DNA of 64,000 nt from Chitinophagales bacterium. GTDB lineage: Bacteria; Bacteroidota; Bacteroidia; Chitinophagales; Saprospiraceae. Of this stretch, positions 43,817 through 52,499 are shown piece after piece. How positions within the stretch are numbered: position 1 is the stretch's first letter; every line of letters starts with the position of its first letter. The position numbers were made by a program, and so were the translations under genes. The stretch is taken from the NCBI GenBank assembly GCA_013299105.1, contig JAAFJY010000038.1, forward strand, positions 16,562 to 80,561, written 5' to 3'. Below the pieces are notes generated by a model. The model was not told the origin of the DNA. It searched no databases and saw only the letters and a list, made by a program, of their open reading frames with translations.

Positions 43817-44722
43817 TCACATCAAACTACTCAGCTGGGCAAAAGTAGAATGCAAAGGCACCTGAGAAAGTTTTTCGCCCAATTTCAATGGCGTCAAACC
43901 GGGTACAAAATACAAGGAATGGATGTAACGGCGCAAATTTCGGTATAAATCAGTGTCTTGGCTCATTTTCCCAATGATCCAGACCGGGGTAAAATCGGGG
44001 TTCAGGTTGAATTGCTCCAAAGTCAGCAAAACAAAATAAAGTACATCTTTAGGGCTGTGACAGGCAAATGAGTTGCTAAAAATCAATGAACTGCCACGGT
44101 AATAAAAAATAAAAATGCGCTGGAGGCCAAAACAAACCACTACATTATCCGGTGCGCGAAAGTGTGCGGCTAAAGCACCATGCAGACTCCCCACTAAGTG
44201 GGTATATTGAGGCGAGACAGGCATTTTTTCAAGCCATTCATGGGCACTTATCGGCGTTTCGAATACCTGATAAGCGTATTGTTCCGGGTATTCAGCAGCC
44301 AAAACCTGGCTGTTCTTGTTCAAATCACTGACGTGCAGCAAATAAGTTTTGCGTTCCTCTTCGCGGTACCATTGGGTAGGCACTATGGTAAATTTAGAGC
44401 TGGCAAAAACCACTTTCACTTGGCGGTAAGACAGGTGAAATGCCCCATCCAAAGGGTCAAGTTTTTGGAAAAAATCCAACCAGTCGAAATTGGCGTCGTT
44501 TTGCTCTGGTAAATGGTACTCCCGATACAAGTGTACCCGCTGCTGGTTGTCACAAACCGCATAGGCAAAACTATCCAAGCCCACGAAAAGCCCCAAGCGA
44601 CTCAAGGCTGCAATGTGTGGTGTGTAACTGTTCTCTTTGATGTCGTGAATGAGCTTAGCCAATAGACAATATGGTTTATGGGGGAAAATTAAGTAAAAAA
44701 GTGGATTTTCCAAGTTTAGCAA
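43817..44722 (-). CDS. DUF3822 family protein
   Basis: About 300 residues. The pattern LFVGLDSFAYAVCDNQQRV, the ASSKFTIVPTQWYREEERKT region, and C-terminal YRNLRRYIHSLYFVPG match DUF3822, an actin/ASKHA-fold-like family regularly adjacent to rsmD in Bacteroidota. No ATG is available at the front; the start may be TTG at 44722 or the TTG near 44663. The function is unknown; the conserved rsmD neighbourhood suggests co-expression. Confidence 0.8.
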   Translation of the reverse strand: MLNLENPLFYLIFPHKPYCLLAKLIHDIKENSYTPHIAALSRLGLFVGLDSFAYAVCDNQQRVHLYREYHLPEQNDANFDWLDFFQKLDPLDGAFHLSYRQVKVVFASSKFTIVPTQWYREEERKTYLLHVSDLNKNSQVLAAEYPEQYAYQVFETPISAHEWLEKMPVSPQYTHLVGSLHGALAAHFRAPDNVVVCFGLQRIFIFYYRGSSLIFSNSFACHSPKDVLYFVLLTLEQFNLNPDFTPVWIIGKMSQDTDLYRNLRRYIHSLYFVPGLTPLKLGEKLSQVPLHSTFAQLSSLM

Positions 44723-44769
44723 GCCTTAAACAACAAGGACATGCCGAATCTTTGACCCAGCTGTGAAAT

Positions 44770-45477
44770 TCATTGTCGTTCCCAAATCTCGTGTACAGGG
44801 TTGCCTGTTGAGCTTTTGCCTGTGTGCGTCCACTTGTTTCCTTCCACCATGGCATCGAAACTCAACGAAACACCCACTCTTGAGCTGTCGCGGGAGAAAA
44901 ACTCCAATGTTTCGGTGTATTTGCCGTCTTTGAGGGTGTAAATGCCGCCGCCAGTACCCGAAAAATCGCCAGTCTGGGTATTGATCGCCGCCCATTGGAA
45001 ACGGGTTCTGCTAAAAATCTTGATCGTTTTGCGCGCCGCTTTAGGCATCGCACTGAGTTGGCCGTTGTTCATGCGGGCAGTGATTTGCCAAAGTCCAGCC
45101 AGTGCAATTTCGCCTTTTTCTACCATTGGTTTCCAATCCATTTCGTTTTCGCCTATTGGGTCCATCAAATGGATTTTACTTTTTTTGTGCTTGATCAACA
45201 AAACTTTAGTCGTGCCTACCAGCCCTTTGTTGTAGGTCGAAAACTCCATTTTAATCTTCAAGCTGTCTTTCACAATTTGGTAAGTTCCACCCCAAGAGCC
45301 TTTGAATTTTTTGTTGGCTACTGAAAAATCAGTCGCAGCCAGGTAATTGGGCGTACAAATGACCACCCCATCCGCACTTTGCCAGGCCCCTTCAAGCGAG
45401 GTGGCTGGCTTGGATGATCGGGGAAGCCAAAAAGCTGACAACAGCAAAGTCGCAGAGAATGCCAGAAACTTGAACAT
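44770..45477 (-). CDS. Secreted two-domain lipocalin-like protein
   Basis: 235 residues with a signal peptide (FKFLAFSATLLLSAFW). Two similar halves can be seen: TSLEGAWQSADGVVICTPNY at about 27 and ALAGLWQITARMNNGQLSAM at about 125, each followed by beta-strands and an F-x-G-x-W/G-type turn (NKKFKGSWGGTYQI; TGDFSGTGGGIYTL). The type is often labelled 'membrane or secreted protein' in Bacteroidota. No function assigned. Confidence 0.65.
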   Translation of the reverse strand: MFKFLAFSATLLLSAFWLPRSSKPATSLEGAWQSADGVVICTPNYLAATDFSVANKKFKGSWGGTYQIVKDSLKIKMEFSTYNKGLVGTTKVLLIKHKKSKIHLMDPIGENEMDWKPMVEKGEIALAGLWQITARMNNGQLSAMPKAARKTIKIFSRTRFQWAAINTQTGDFSGTGGGIYTLKDGKYTETLEFFSRDSSRVGVSLSFDAMVEGNKWTHTGKSSTGNPVHEIWERQ

Positions 45478-45498
45478 GGTGAATATTTTTCCTTGAAA

Positions 45499-46740
45499 CT
45501 ATCCTTCATTCAGCAACGCCACAATCGCAGCAGTCATGTTGTTGACTCCCACGGGGATTGCCCTTAAATCGGGTGCGAACTTTGGGTGGTGCAACCCGGG
45601 TAAAAAACCCTTGACATGGCCATCAGGGCCAAATTTCTGAGGGTCAACGGCCCCTAGCCACACCAACGAAATGGGAATTTCGCCCCGCAAACCAAAGCTG
45701 GAAAAGTCTTCGCCGAAGGTGTAGGGTTCTTCTTGCACCACTTGTTTTTCGCCTTGCATTGCTACAAATACCTTCTCAATCCGCTCGGTCAAAACCGGGT
45801 CATTGTTGAGGGGTTCGGTCAAAAAAGGCCGTTCTTCAATACAAGGGTATTTGTCTTTGGGCAAGGCCGAGGCCATCGCTTCTGCATCGCAAATGCGGGC
45901 AATGGCGCCAATGATTTGCTCATACACTGCAATGGAGAAACAACGAATCGTCAAGCGCAAATGCACTTCTTCAGGGATGATTGAGTGCTTGGTCCCCCCA
46001 TTAATCGAGCCTACCGTGACCACCGCAGGTTCCAAGGGCGCAATTTCCCGGCTCACCACGGTTTGGATGCGCATGATGATACTAGCTGCTAAAACCACTG
46101 GGTCAATGGCCGTGTGTGGGTTGCCGCCATGCCCCCCTACCCCGTAAATCCAGATGTCAACAAACTGGGCCAAGGCCAGAGCCCGTCCTTTTACCACCCC
46201 CAAAGTACCTACTGGCAAAGTAGGCGACATGTGGTAAGCCAGACCATAATCCGGTCGCCCAAAGTCCTGGTACAAGCCATCGGCCAGCATTTTGCCACTG
46301 CCATCAAAGCCCTCTTCGCCTGGTTGAGCGATGATCATTACTTTGCCGCGCCATTGCTCACGAAGCTTTGCCAAATTGCGGGCTACCCCAATCAAAATGG
46401 TGCTCACCATCGCATGGCCACAAGTGTGTGCTTTGCCCAGATTTTGAGAAGCCCAGGGCAGGCCGCTTTCGTCGTTCATGTCAAGGGCATCCATGTCAGC
46501 GCGGTAGAGCACCGTAGGGCCAGGCACATTCCCTTCCAGAATGCCCACTACCCCGGTTTGGGCTTTTCGACCAGTGCGGTAGCCAACTTGTTGCAACTCT
46601 TGTTCCTGTCTATTGGCCGTTTCGAAGGTCTCCATTCCCGTTTCCGGGTGGCTGTGGTAGTGCTTGAAAAGCGCTTCGAGATGGGGTAAGTCCTGGGCCG
46701 TATGGCTTTGGATTTTATTTTTCAGTTCAGCATCAATCAT
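45499..46740 (-). CDS. M20/M40-family N-acyl-amino-acid amidohydrolase
   Basis: 413 residues. M20 metal ligands are visible: GKAHTCGHAM (first His pair), AQPGEEGFDGSGKML (Glu pair), YHMSPTLPVG, and a late GEDFSSFG. A dimerisation domain lies between, including GGHGGNPHTAIDPVVLA. Members deacylate N-acyl amino acids, hippurate or auxin conjugates in the cytoplasm. Divergent from the serine hydrolase gene. Confidence 0.9.
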   Translation of the reverse strand: MIDAELKNKIQSHTAQDLPHLEALFKHYHSHPETGMETFETANRQEQELQQVGYRTGRKAQTGVVGILEGNVPGPTVLYRADMDALDMNDESGLPWASQNLGKAHTCGHAMVSTILIGVARNLAKLREQWRGKVMIIAQPGEEGFDGSGKMLADGLYQDFGRPDYGLAYHMSPTLPVGTLGVVKGRALALAQFVDIWIYGVGGHGGNPHTAIDPVVLAASIIMRIQTVVSREIAPLEPAVVTVGSINGGTKHSIIPEEVHLRLTIRCFSIAVYEQIIGAIARICDAEAMASALPKDKYPCIEERPFLTEPLNNDPVLTERIEKVFVAMQGEKQVVQEEPYTFGEDFSSFGLRGEIPISLVWLGAVDPQKFGPDGHVKGFLPGLHHPKFAPDLRAIPVGVNNMTAAIVALLNEG

Positions 46741-46833
46741 ATCAGTAGCTATGTGGAGCGAAAATTAAGGTTAAATCACTGCAATTCGGCAAAAAATGTT
46801 ACTTTTTGCGGCAAAACAACAACTACATCACAC

Positions 46834-48147
46834 ATGAAAAAGATCACAAGTGCATTTTGCCTGTTTCTGTTTGTATTCGGTACAATTGGGGCGCAAGCAC
46901 CAGCTTGGCAATCGCAGTATCCACAGCAATTGAGCCCAGCCAAAACACCCGAAAGTGCGGGCTTGTCCAGCGAGCGCCTCAAGCGCATTGACATGGCATT
47001 AGAAGACCTCATCAAACGAGATCTACTACCTGGAGCGGTGGCTATTGTGGTGAGAAATGGACAAATTGCCTACCATAAAGCTTTTGGCACCGCCGACCCC
47101 AAAAATGGCCGTGCTTACAAAGTGGACGACATTTTTCGCATCGCTTCCATGAGCAAGGCCATCACGGCCACTGCCGCCATGATGCTGTACGAAGAGGGAA
47201 AATTCACCCTGGACGACCCGATTTCCAAATGGATTCCGGAGTTCAAAAATCCGAAGGTAATCAAAAGTTTTTCGTTCAAAGACACCACTTATACTACCGA
47301 GCCTGCCAAAAGTGAAATCACTGTGCGGCAGTTGCTCAACCACACTTCGGGCATCAGCTATGGAGTGATCGCCAATGAAGAGCGGTTCAGCGCCATCAAT
47401 GCTAAGGCGGGGATCGTAGACCTGTACACCACCAAAAAAGTAAGTGTGGCTGAGAACATCAAAAAACTTGCCGCCCAGCCCCTCCAACACCAGCCTGGTG
47501 AAAAATACACCTATGGCATGGGCCTAGACGTAATGGGATATTTGATTGAAATTTGGTCAGGCATGAGTTTTGACCAGTTCTTGCGCAGCCGTCTTTTTGA
47601 ACCAATGGGCATGAACGACACCTATTTTTATTTGCCCGACAGCAAGAAAGAACGCCTGGCTCCAGTATTGCAACCTGGAAAAAACGGTGCAAAATGGGAA
47701 CATTATCCCGTAACCTTTTACGATCCTGCTTACCCCATCAGCGGGGCCAAAACCTGGTATTCGGGCGGGGCAGGCTTGAGCAGTACGGCTGTTGATTATG
47801 CCATGTTTTTGCAAATGTTGCTCAACAATGGCAGCTTCAACAACAAACGTTTCTTGAGCCCTTATTCGGTCTATTTGCTCACCCAATCCAATCAAGTCGG
47901 CGATCTTTGGGGTGGAGACAAGGGCGATGCGCAATTTAGCTTGGCCTTTAGTGTAGTCACCAAAGCTGGGCAAGACAAAGGCAATGGCAGCATGGGCAAG
48001 TTCAGTTGGGGCGGCTATTTCAACACCAACTACTGGGCCGATCCCAAAGAAAAAGTGGTGGCAGTGTTGATGAAACAAACCCAAAGAGCACCTGATGGAG
48101 GGTCAGAGGCCTTGTTTACCAGAATGGTTTACCAGGCTTTGGAGTGA
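46834..48147 (+). CDS. Secreted serine hydrolase, class C beta-lactamase family
   Basis: 437 residues from ATG 46834 (MKKITSAFCLFLFVFGTIGA, signal peptide); upstream codons are not family-like. The active-site SxxK is RIASMSKAITA, the YxN-position motif is KYTYGMGLDVMGYL, and GGDKGDAQFSLAFS lies near the C-terminus. The fold is shared by esterases, D-aminopeptidases and beta-lactamases; resistance cannot be inferred. Single gene ending in a hairpin. Confidence 0.88.
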   Translation: MKKITSAFCLFLFVFGTIGAQAPAWQSQYPQQLSPAKTPESAGLSSERLKRIDMALEDLIKRDLLPGAVAIVVRNGQIAYHKAFGTADPKNGRAYKVDDIFRIASMSKAITATAAMMLYEEGKFTLDDPISKWIPEFKNPKVIKSFSFKDTTYTTEPAKSEITVRQLLNHTSGISYGVIANEERFSAINAKAGIVDLYTTKKVSVAENIKKLAAQPLQHQPGEKYTYGMGLDVMGYLIEIWSGMSFDQFLRSRLFEPMGMNDTYFYLPDSKKERLAPVLQPGKNGAKWEHYPVTFYDPAYPISGAKTWYSGGAGLSSTAVDYAMFLQMLLNNGSFNNKRFLSPYSVYLLTQSNQVGDLWGGDKGDAQFSLAFSVVTKAGQDKGNGSMGKFSWGGYFNTNYWADPKEKVVAVLMKQTQRAPDGGSEALFTRMVYQALE

Positions 48148-48153
48148 TCTTGA

Positions 48154-48186
48154 TTTCCAGTCAGATCAGTTTGGTCTGACTGGAAA
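48154..48186. terminator. Bidirectional terminator between convergent genes
   Basis: TTTCCAGTCAGA (48154-48165) and TCTGACTGGAAA (48175-48186) form a perfect 12-bp stem with a 9-base loop, followed on both sides by A/T-rich sequence. Confidence 0.75.
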
Positions 48187-48190
48187 AATT

Positions 48191-48520
48191 TCAATTGTCT
48201 GAATCTGGTGCCAATTTTACTTCCAAGCCATCCAAGTCATCGTGCAAATGGATTTGGCAACCCAAGCGGGAATTGTCCTCCACAAAAAAAGCCTGGTCGA
48301 GGATATTTTCTTCGTCCTCCGTCATTTCATGCAGTTCGTGGTCACTGAGCACGTAAACATGGCAAGTTGAACAAAGCGCCATCCCACCACAAGTGCCTTT
48401 TACTGGTAGCTCGTATGATTTGCACAACTCCATGAGGTTCATGTTCATGTCGGTGGGTGCATCCAACTCGTGAGGAGTGCCTTCGCGGTCGATGACCCTT
48501 ACTTTGATCATGTTTTCCAT
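48191..48520 (-). CDS. 2Fe-2S ferredoxin, adrenodoxin type
   Basis: 109 residues. The cluster ligands C44, C50, C53 and C88 are in GTCGGMALCSTCHV and RLGCQIH, spaced C-x5-C-x2-C-x34-C, as in vertebrate-type ferredoxins. Acidic residues between (HELHEMTEDEENIL) form the usual partner-binding surface. Cytoplasmic single-electron carrier, in Fe-S assembly or monooxygenase systems; no specific partner is nearby. Confidence 0.93.
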   Translation of the reverse strand: MENMIKVRVIDREGTPHELDAPTDMNMNLMELCKSYELPVKGTCGGMALCSTCHVYVLSDHELHEMTEDEENILDQAFFVEDNSRLGCQIHLHDDLDGLEVKLAPDSDN

Positions 48521-48566
48521 AAGAAAAAAAGTAGCGATGTGTTTATTATTTGAGCGGCGAAGATAG

Positions 48567-49046
48567 TTATTCTCGTATCAATTCCACTACGTCACCGATC
48601 CGAATCCGGCCAGGTTCGATCACTTTTGCCGTGATACCCCCGTGCCCACGCATGGCGTTGTAGCCCCCTTCACCAAGGTTTGTCTCCATTTTTGAGCAGG
48701 GATAGGCAAAGCCAGTAGTTTCCAAGATCACTTCGCCTAAACGAAATTGGCGATCCTGCAAAGCCAATAAATTGATCCCCGATACCATAATATTACGCCG
48801 AGTCAAGGCCGGAGAAACTGGTCCGACACCTAAAATAGCACCGACCGCGGTCAAGTGCTCTGCTTGAATCAAGGTCACTTCACGCTTCCCGCTTGAGCCC
48901 GCATATCGATCGCCAAGTAGGCCCTTTCCCAATTGAATTTCAGCTTCTTGCACCGAATTCATGGGTTCAGTGGAAGACGGACGCAGGCCGATCCATTCGA
49001 TTCGGCCAGTTTGAGGCAAAGAGTTGATGAGTTCTTTGATGATCAT
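48567..49046 (-). CDS. MOSC-domain protein
   Basis: 159 residues from ATG 49046 (MIIKELINSLPQTGRIEWIG). MOSC core: VQEAEIQLGKGLLGDRYAG, TLIQAEHLTAVGAILG, ALTRRNIMVSGINL, and the conserved Cys in FAYPCSKMETNLG, with the C-terminal GHGGITAKVIEPGRI. MOSC domains handle sulfur or molybdenum-cofactor sulfide, or act as YiiM-like N-hydroxylated-base reductases. No Moco genes are near. Confidence 0.88.
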   Translation of the reverse strand: MIIKELINSLPQTGRIEWIGLRPSSTEPMNSVQEAEIQLGKGLLGDRYAGSSGKREVTLIQAEHLTAVGAILGVGPVSPALTRRNIMVSGINLLALQDRQFRLGEVILETTGFAYPCSKMETNLGEGGYNAMRGHGGITAKVIEPGRIRIGDVVELIRE

Positions 49047-49059
49047 GGTCAAAATTTTT

Positions 49060-49761
49060 TTACATCCACAATATCTTCAAAAAATTGATAAACTCACGGC
49101 GTAAAATGCCCAAGCCAATGGGTGCAAAAACCACATGTGGCTTTAAGGTCACCGGAATACTGGAAATTTCGAGCCCTGGTTCGTGAGAAGCCTTTTTAAG
49201 CAATTCTAAATCAAACAAATACCGGTCAATCGTGGTTGACTTCAAAATTGCCAAGCCTTTTTGGCTAAACCCTTTCAAGCCACCCTGCGAATCACTCACT
49301 TTGGTTTGCAACAAAAAGCGGATAAAAATTTTAAGTATTTTGGAAATAACGACGCGGTACAAGGGCGCTTTCTCGTAATAATTTCCCGTCCGAATCCCTA
49401 GGACCAGGTCTGATTTTTTACTTTTCAGCTCTTCGCACATGCTCAAAAGGTCTTCTTCCAGGTACGGAAAGTCGATATCGGTAAAAACGATATGCTCCGC
49501 AGTAGCCAAGGCAGCACCTTGTCGAATGGCATAACCTTTGCCACGATTTTCGGCATAAGAGACCCATTCAAAATTTGGAATAGCGGACTTGAGCAAGGCC
49601 ACATCTTTATTTTCCACATTTCGCAAACTGCCATCATTGACCACAATCAGTCGGAAGGTACAATCGGGGGCCAATTGGACAAGTTTTCCGTAGCAGGCTG
49701 CGATGTTTTCAGCCCAGTTGGGAATCGGATTGTAACAAGGAAGGATGATGTCTAAATTCAT
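49060..49761 (-). CDS. Glycosyltransferase family 2
   Basis: 233 residues from ATG 49761 (MNLDIILPCYNPIPNWAENI). GT-A fold: FRLIVVNDGSLRNVEN, a glycine-containing YAENRGKGYAIRQGAALATA, and the metal-binding IVFTDIDFPY in place of DxD. SKKSDLVLGIRTG and SDSQGGLKGFSQ follow, as in dolichyl-phosphate-mannose-synthase-like enzymes. Acceptor unknown. It is encoded between MOSC and trmD on the same strand. Confidence 0.88.
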   Translation of the reverse strand: MNLDIILPCYNPIPNWAENIAACYGKLVQLAPDCTFRLIVVNDGSLRNVENKDVALLKSAIPNFEWVSYAENRGKGYAIRQGAALATAEHIVFTDIDFPYLEEDLLSMCEELKSKKSDLVLGIRTGNYYEKAPLYRVVISKILKIFIRFLLQTKVSDSQGGLKGFSQKGLAILKSTTIDRYLFDLELLKKASHEPGLEISSIPVTLKPHVVFAPIGLGILRREFINFLKILWM

Positions 49762-49797
49762 GAAAAGGCCCTTTGAGGGCAAGATAATCAGTCTAAA

Positions 49798-50484
49798 TTA
49801 TTCTTCTCCTTCTTTCAGCAAATCAGGTCGGCGTTCACGGGTACGCTGCAGGGCTTCTTGGTAGCGCCAATCTTCAATTTTGGCAAAATTTCCGGACAAT
49901 AAAACCTCCGGCACCCCCCAGCCCCTGAACTCGGCGGGGCGAGTGTAAACAGGTGGGGCCAATAAATCATCTTGAAAAGAATCGAACAAGGCTGATGTTT
50001 CGTCATTCAAAACCCCTGGCAACAAGCGTCCGATGGCATCAACCATCAAAGCGGCAGGTATTTCTCCTCCAGACAATACAAAATCTCCAATTGACACTTC
50101 AAGGGTAATAAAATGATCACGAATGCGCTGGTCAACTCCTTTGTAGTGCCCACACAGCATAAGCAAATTGCCTTTCAGTGACAAGCGATTGGCCATTTTT
50201 TGGTCAAAACGTTGACCATCAGGCGTTAAGTAAATGACTTCATCATAAGTGCGCTCTGCTTTTAGCTTTTCGATCAAGGTAACAATTGGTTCCAACATCA
50301 TCACCATGCCAGCACCTCCTCCAAACTGGTAATCATCCACTTGCTGATGACGGCCCAAACCATAAGGCCGCAAATCGTGCACCATTATTTCGAGCAAGCC
50401 CTTTTCTTGCGCACGCTTCATCATGGAGTGTGCAAAAGGGCTCGTCAGCAATTCGGGCAAGACGGTGATGATGTCGATGCGCAT
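49798..50484 (-). CDS. trmD: tRNA (guanine37-N1)-methyltransferase
   Basis: 228 residues from ATG 50484 ([20 protein letters not shown]). Knotted SPOUT methyltransferase: [37 protein letters not shown], and [20 protein letters not shown] are the highly conserved TrmD motifs. It methylates G37 next to the anticodon of tRNAs reading CNN codons (Leu CUN, Pro CCN, Arg CGG). Confidence 0.97.
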   Translation of the reverse strand: MRIDIITVLPELLTSPFAHSMMKRAQEKGLLEIMVHDLRPYGLGRHQQVDDYQFGGGAGMVMMLEPIVTLIEKLKAERTYDEVIYLTPDGQRFDQKMANRLSLKGNLLMLCGHYKGVDQRIRDHFITLEVSIGDFVLSGGEIPAALMVDAIGRLLPGVLNDETSALFDSFQDDLLAPPVYTRPAEFRGWGVPEVLLSGNFAKIEDWRYQEALQRTRERRPDLLKEGEE

Positions 50485-50510
50485 AATGATTTGGATTTGA
50501 TTCAACTGAG

Positions 50511-50536
50511 AAGGGCTTGGATTTTTCCAAGCCCTT
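50511..50536 (-). terminator. Terminator of the FKBP gene
   Basis: AAGGGCTTGGA and TCCAAGCCCTT form a perfect 11-bp stem with a TTTT loop, 12 bases after the FKBP stop, between it and trmD. Confidence 0.75.
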
Positions 50537-50547
50537 CTTAGCGTATT

Positions 50548-51207
50548 TTAGTTGATTTTCAATAACTCAACCTCAAAAATCAACGTGGCGTAAGGGCCAA
50601 TGTCACCGCCTGCACCACGGTCACCGTAGGCCAGATCGTAAGGAATATAAAACTTGTACTTAGCACCCAAAGGCATCAATTGCAAGCCTTCTACCCAACC
50701 CTGAATAACCTGCGTTACGCCAAAGGTAGCGGGCTGACCACGCTCAACCGAACTGTCGAAAACAGTTCCATCCAACAACATGCCATGGTAGTGCACCGTC
50801 ACTTTGTCGTTTGGCCCTGGTTTTGCGCCAGCCCCTGGCTTGATTATTTCGTATTGCAGACCGCTAGCAGTAGATTTTACCTCGGCACGGGTTTTGTTTT
50901 GAGCCAAAAAGTCTTTTCCAACCTGGATTTCCTTTTCGCCTGCTTTGCTGCGTTCGGTTTGCAGGTAATCTGTTACCATTTGGTTGGCTTTGTTCAAGTC
51001 AACATCTTTGGCTTTTCCAGATAATACGTCGGCAATTCCTTGGCCGCACTGAGCCGCATCAATGCCATTGAAGCCCTGGCGCTTGAGGTTTTGGGCAATC
51101 AATACGCCCAGATTGTAACTAATGGTGTCCATTTTACTGGCAGTTTGGGCCTTCAGGCCGCAGATGAGTGAACAGAAAAGCGATGCAAACAGCAAAGTCT
51201 TTTTCAT
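50548..51207 (-). CDS. Exported FKBP-type peptidyl-prolyl isomerase
   Basis: 219 residues. Signal peptide MKKTLLFASLFCSLICGLKA, an FKBP N-terminal dimerisation part (ASKMDTISYNLGVLIAQNLK), then the FKBP domain: GPNDKVTVHYHGMLLDGTVF, VIQGWVEGLQLMPLGAKYKF, IPYDLAYGDRGAGG and LIFEVELLKI. FkpA/Mip-like periplasmic folding helper. Its upstream region is the tandem-repeat block at 51371. Confidence 0.95.
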   Translation of the reverse strand: MKKTLLFASLFCSLICGLKAQTASKMDTISYNLGVLIAQNLKRQGFNGIDAAQCGQGIADVLSGKAKDVDLNKANQMVTDYLQTERSKAGEKEIQVGKDFLAQNKTRAEVKSTASGLQYEIIKPGAGAKPGPNDKVTVHYHGMLLDGTVFDSSVERGQPATFGVTQVIQGWVEGLQLMPLGAKYKFYIPYDLAYGDRGAGGDIGPYATLIFEVELLKIN

Positions 51208-51310
51208 AGTGGAGTTGATTGTGATGGCAACAGTCCTTTTAGAATGTTAGAACTATTGTTGTCATTTATTGATTTCCTCATTCCGATTCATGGAATGTTG
51301 AAAAAACGCA

Positions 51311-51318
51311 CAAAAGTA
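51311..51318 (-). promoter_or_regulatory. Candidate -7 promoter box for the FKBP gene
   Basis: On the reverse strand this reads TACTTTTG, matching TAnnTTTG, about 100 bases upstream of the FKBP start. No -33 box is evident at 17-23 bases. Confidence 0.35.
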
Positions 51319-51370
51319 AAAAGGATTCTTTAGAAGACTAAAAAAGTTTAGCAGGAAGTACAAACAAAAA

Positions 51371-51850
51371 GGGAGCAAAAAAAAGCTCCCTTCAAAAAAA
51401 ACACCTAAAACCCATATTCATTCTTGAAACTCTCCGCTACATATATAGGACGTGACCAAGTCACGATTCAGGACAAAAAAGTGGGGAGTAATGCTATACT
51501 CCCCCTCAAAAAACACCTAAAACCCATATTCATTCTTGAAGCTCTTCGCTAAGTATGTAGATGTGACAAAGTCACAATTCAGATCAAAAAAAAAGTGGGG
51601 AGCAATGCTATACTCCCCCTCAAAAAACACCTAAAACCCATATTCATATCATGAAAACTTTCTTTCAATCTAACTTGAATTTTTGTACTGAGAAACTAGA
51701 CAATTTGAGTCTCATATATCAGCAACTTATTCCAGTATCATGAAGAGCTCGTCTTGTCAAAGTGATTTTCCTGAAGGTTAGGAAGAAAGGGAAGGAAGAA
51801 TCCTTCCCTTGCTCAAAAAACACCTAAACCCATAACCTATCATGAAAATA
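51371..51850. repeat. Tandem hairpin-containing repeat array, ~112-bp period
   Basis: The anchor CACCTAAAACCCATATTCAT occurs at 51402, 51514 and 51628, with a degenerate fourth copy at 51821 (CACCTAAACCCATAACC). Each anchor is preceded by a hairpin: GGGAGC...GCTCCC (51371-51390), GGGGAGTA...TACTCCCC (51483-51504), GGGGAG...CTCCCC (51597-51618), GGGAAGGA...TCCTTCCC (51789-51808). Units 1 and 2 also hold GTGACNAAGTCAC hairpins (51452, 51563). Read on the reverse strand, hairpins 1-3 are followed by runs of 5, 6 and 9 T (after AC in the last two), i.e. like tandem terminators. No gene is present apart from tiny frames. Confidence 0.8.
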
Positions 51851-52422
51851 AAATATTTTAAAGCCTCTTTATCAAATGATTGTTTCATTTGAATCACGCT
51901 TTTTTGACGCACTGGTTTCAAAAAGTCACGTTCAAAAAATCATTTTTTTCAGTTTAACCTTTTGATAACTTTTCTGGTTGTTAGCCCACTGGGTTTTTAC
52001 TTTTGCATTTATCTGACTCTACGTGCCAGTTGCCAACAACTCGATCAGTCAAAAGATTTTTCTCGCTTGAGGCAAAGTTCAGTTTTCAGTTGCTGTCTTT
52101 GCTGCATCGCCCCTCGTTTGGTTGCGATTTGTCTTTTTGACGCTGCAAAGTTCGAAAGTAACACGGGAAATCAAAAATATTTTCGTTTTCACTATCTAAA
52201 ACGAAAAATTATTCGATCGACTGTGCTTGAGAAATCAGGTTTGAGAAAATCATGATTTGGAATTGCAAATCAGAGTACCATCTGAAATTGTGCAACTTGA
52301 GGAGAACGCCAAATACAATTTTTTTCCGGTTTACAATTTTTTTTTTGAATACAGTTGTAAATTTTGAAAAAACACCCCATTTTTTCTACATAAAGCCTGA
52401 TAGCCAGTTGCTTGGGCATGAA
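51851..52422. other. Non-coding region between the repeat array and the htrA terminator
   Basis: Open frames of 97 and 74 codons exist here but do not look like proteins; the second runs through the htrA terminator and the first starts at TTG. A forward-strand promoter candidate lies at 51998. A forward transcript from there could be a small RNA of about 450 nt ending at the 52423 hairpin; no known RNA family was recognised. Confidence 0.35.
51978..52005 (+). promoter_or_regulatory. Candidate promoter with both -33 and -7 boxes
   Basis: TTG at 51978-51980 and TACTTTTG at 51998-52005 (matches TAnnTTTG) with 17 bases between, within the Bacteroidota spacing. No convincing gene follows on this strand. 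Confidence 0.35.
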
Positions 52423-52460
52423 AAAAGAGGCCCATCTCCGGTATGGGATGAGCCTCTTTT
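52423..52460. terminator. Terminator hairpin downstream of htrA
   Basis: AAAAGAGGC (52423-52431) pairs with GCCTCTTTT (52452-52460), with additional inner pairing of CCATC with GATGG-like bases. T-rich on either strand, so it could act both ways; it lies 39 bases past the htrA stop. Confidence 0.75.
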
Positions 52461-52499
52461 GCTACAAAAAAAATAGTCATTTTAAAATATTGCAAAATT

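Noticed and set aside
51371..51850. CRISPR array
   Set aside because: The period is ~112 bp with three units, hairpins within long repeats and no distinct spacers; no cas genes.
51962..52255. 97-codon forward frame
   Set aside because: TTG start, unusual Cys/Leu/Arg mixture, no signal or family; likely chance in a non-coding region.
52252..52476. 74-codon forward frame
   Set aside because: Runs through the htrA terminator hairpin and has no protein-like features.
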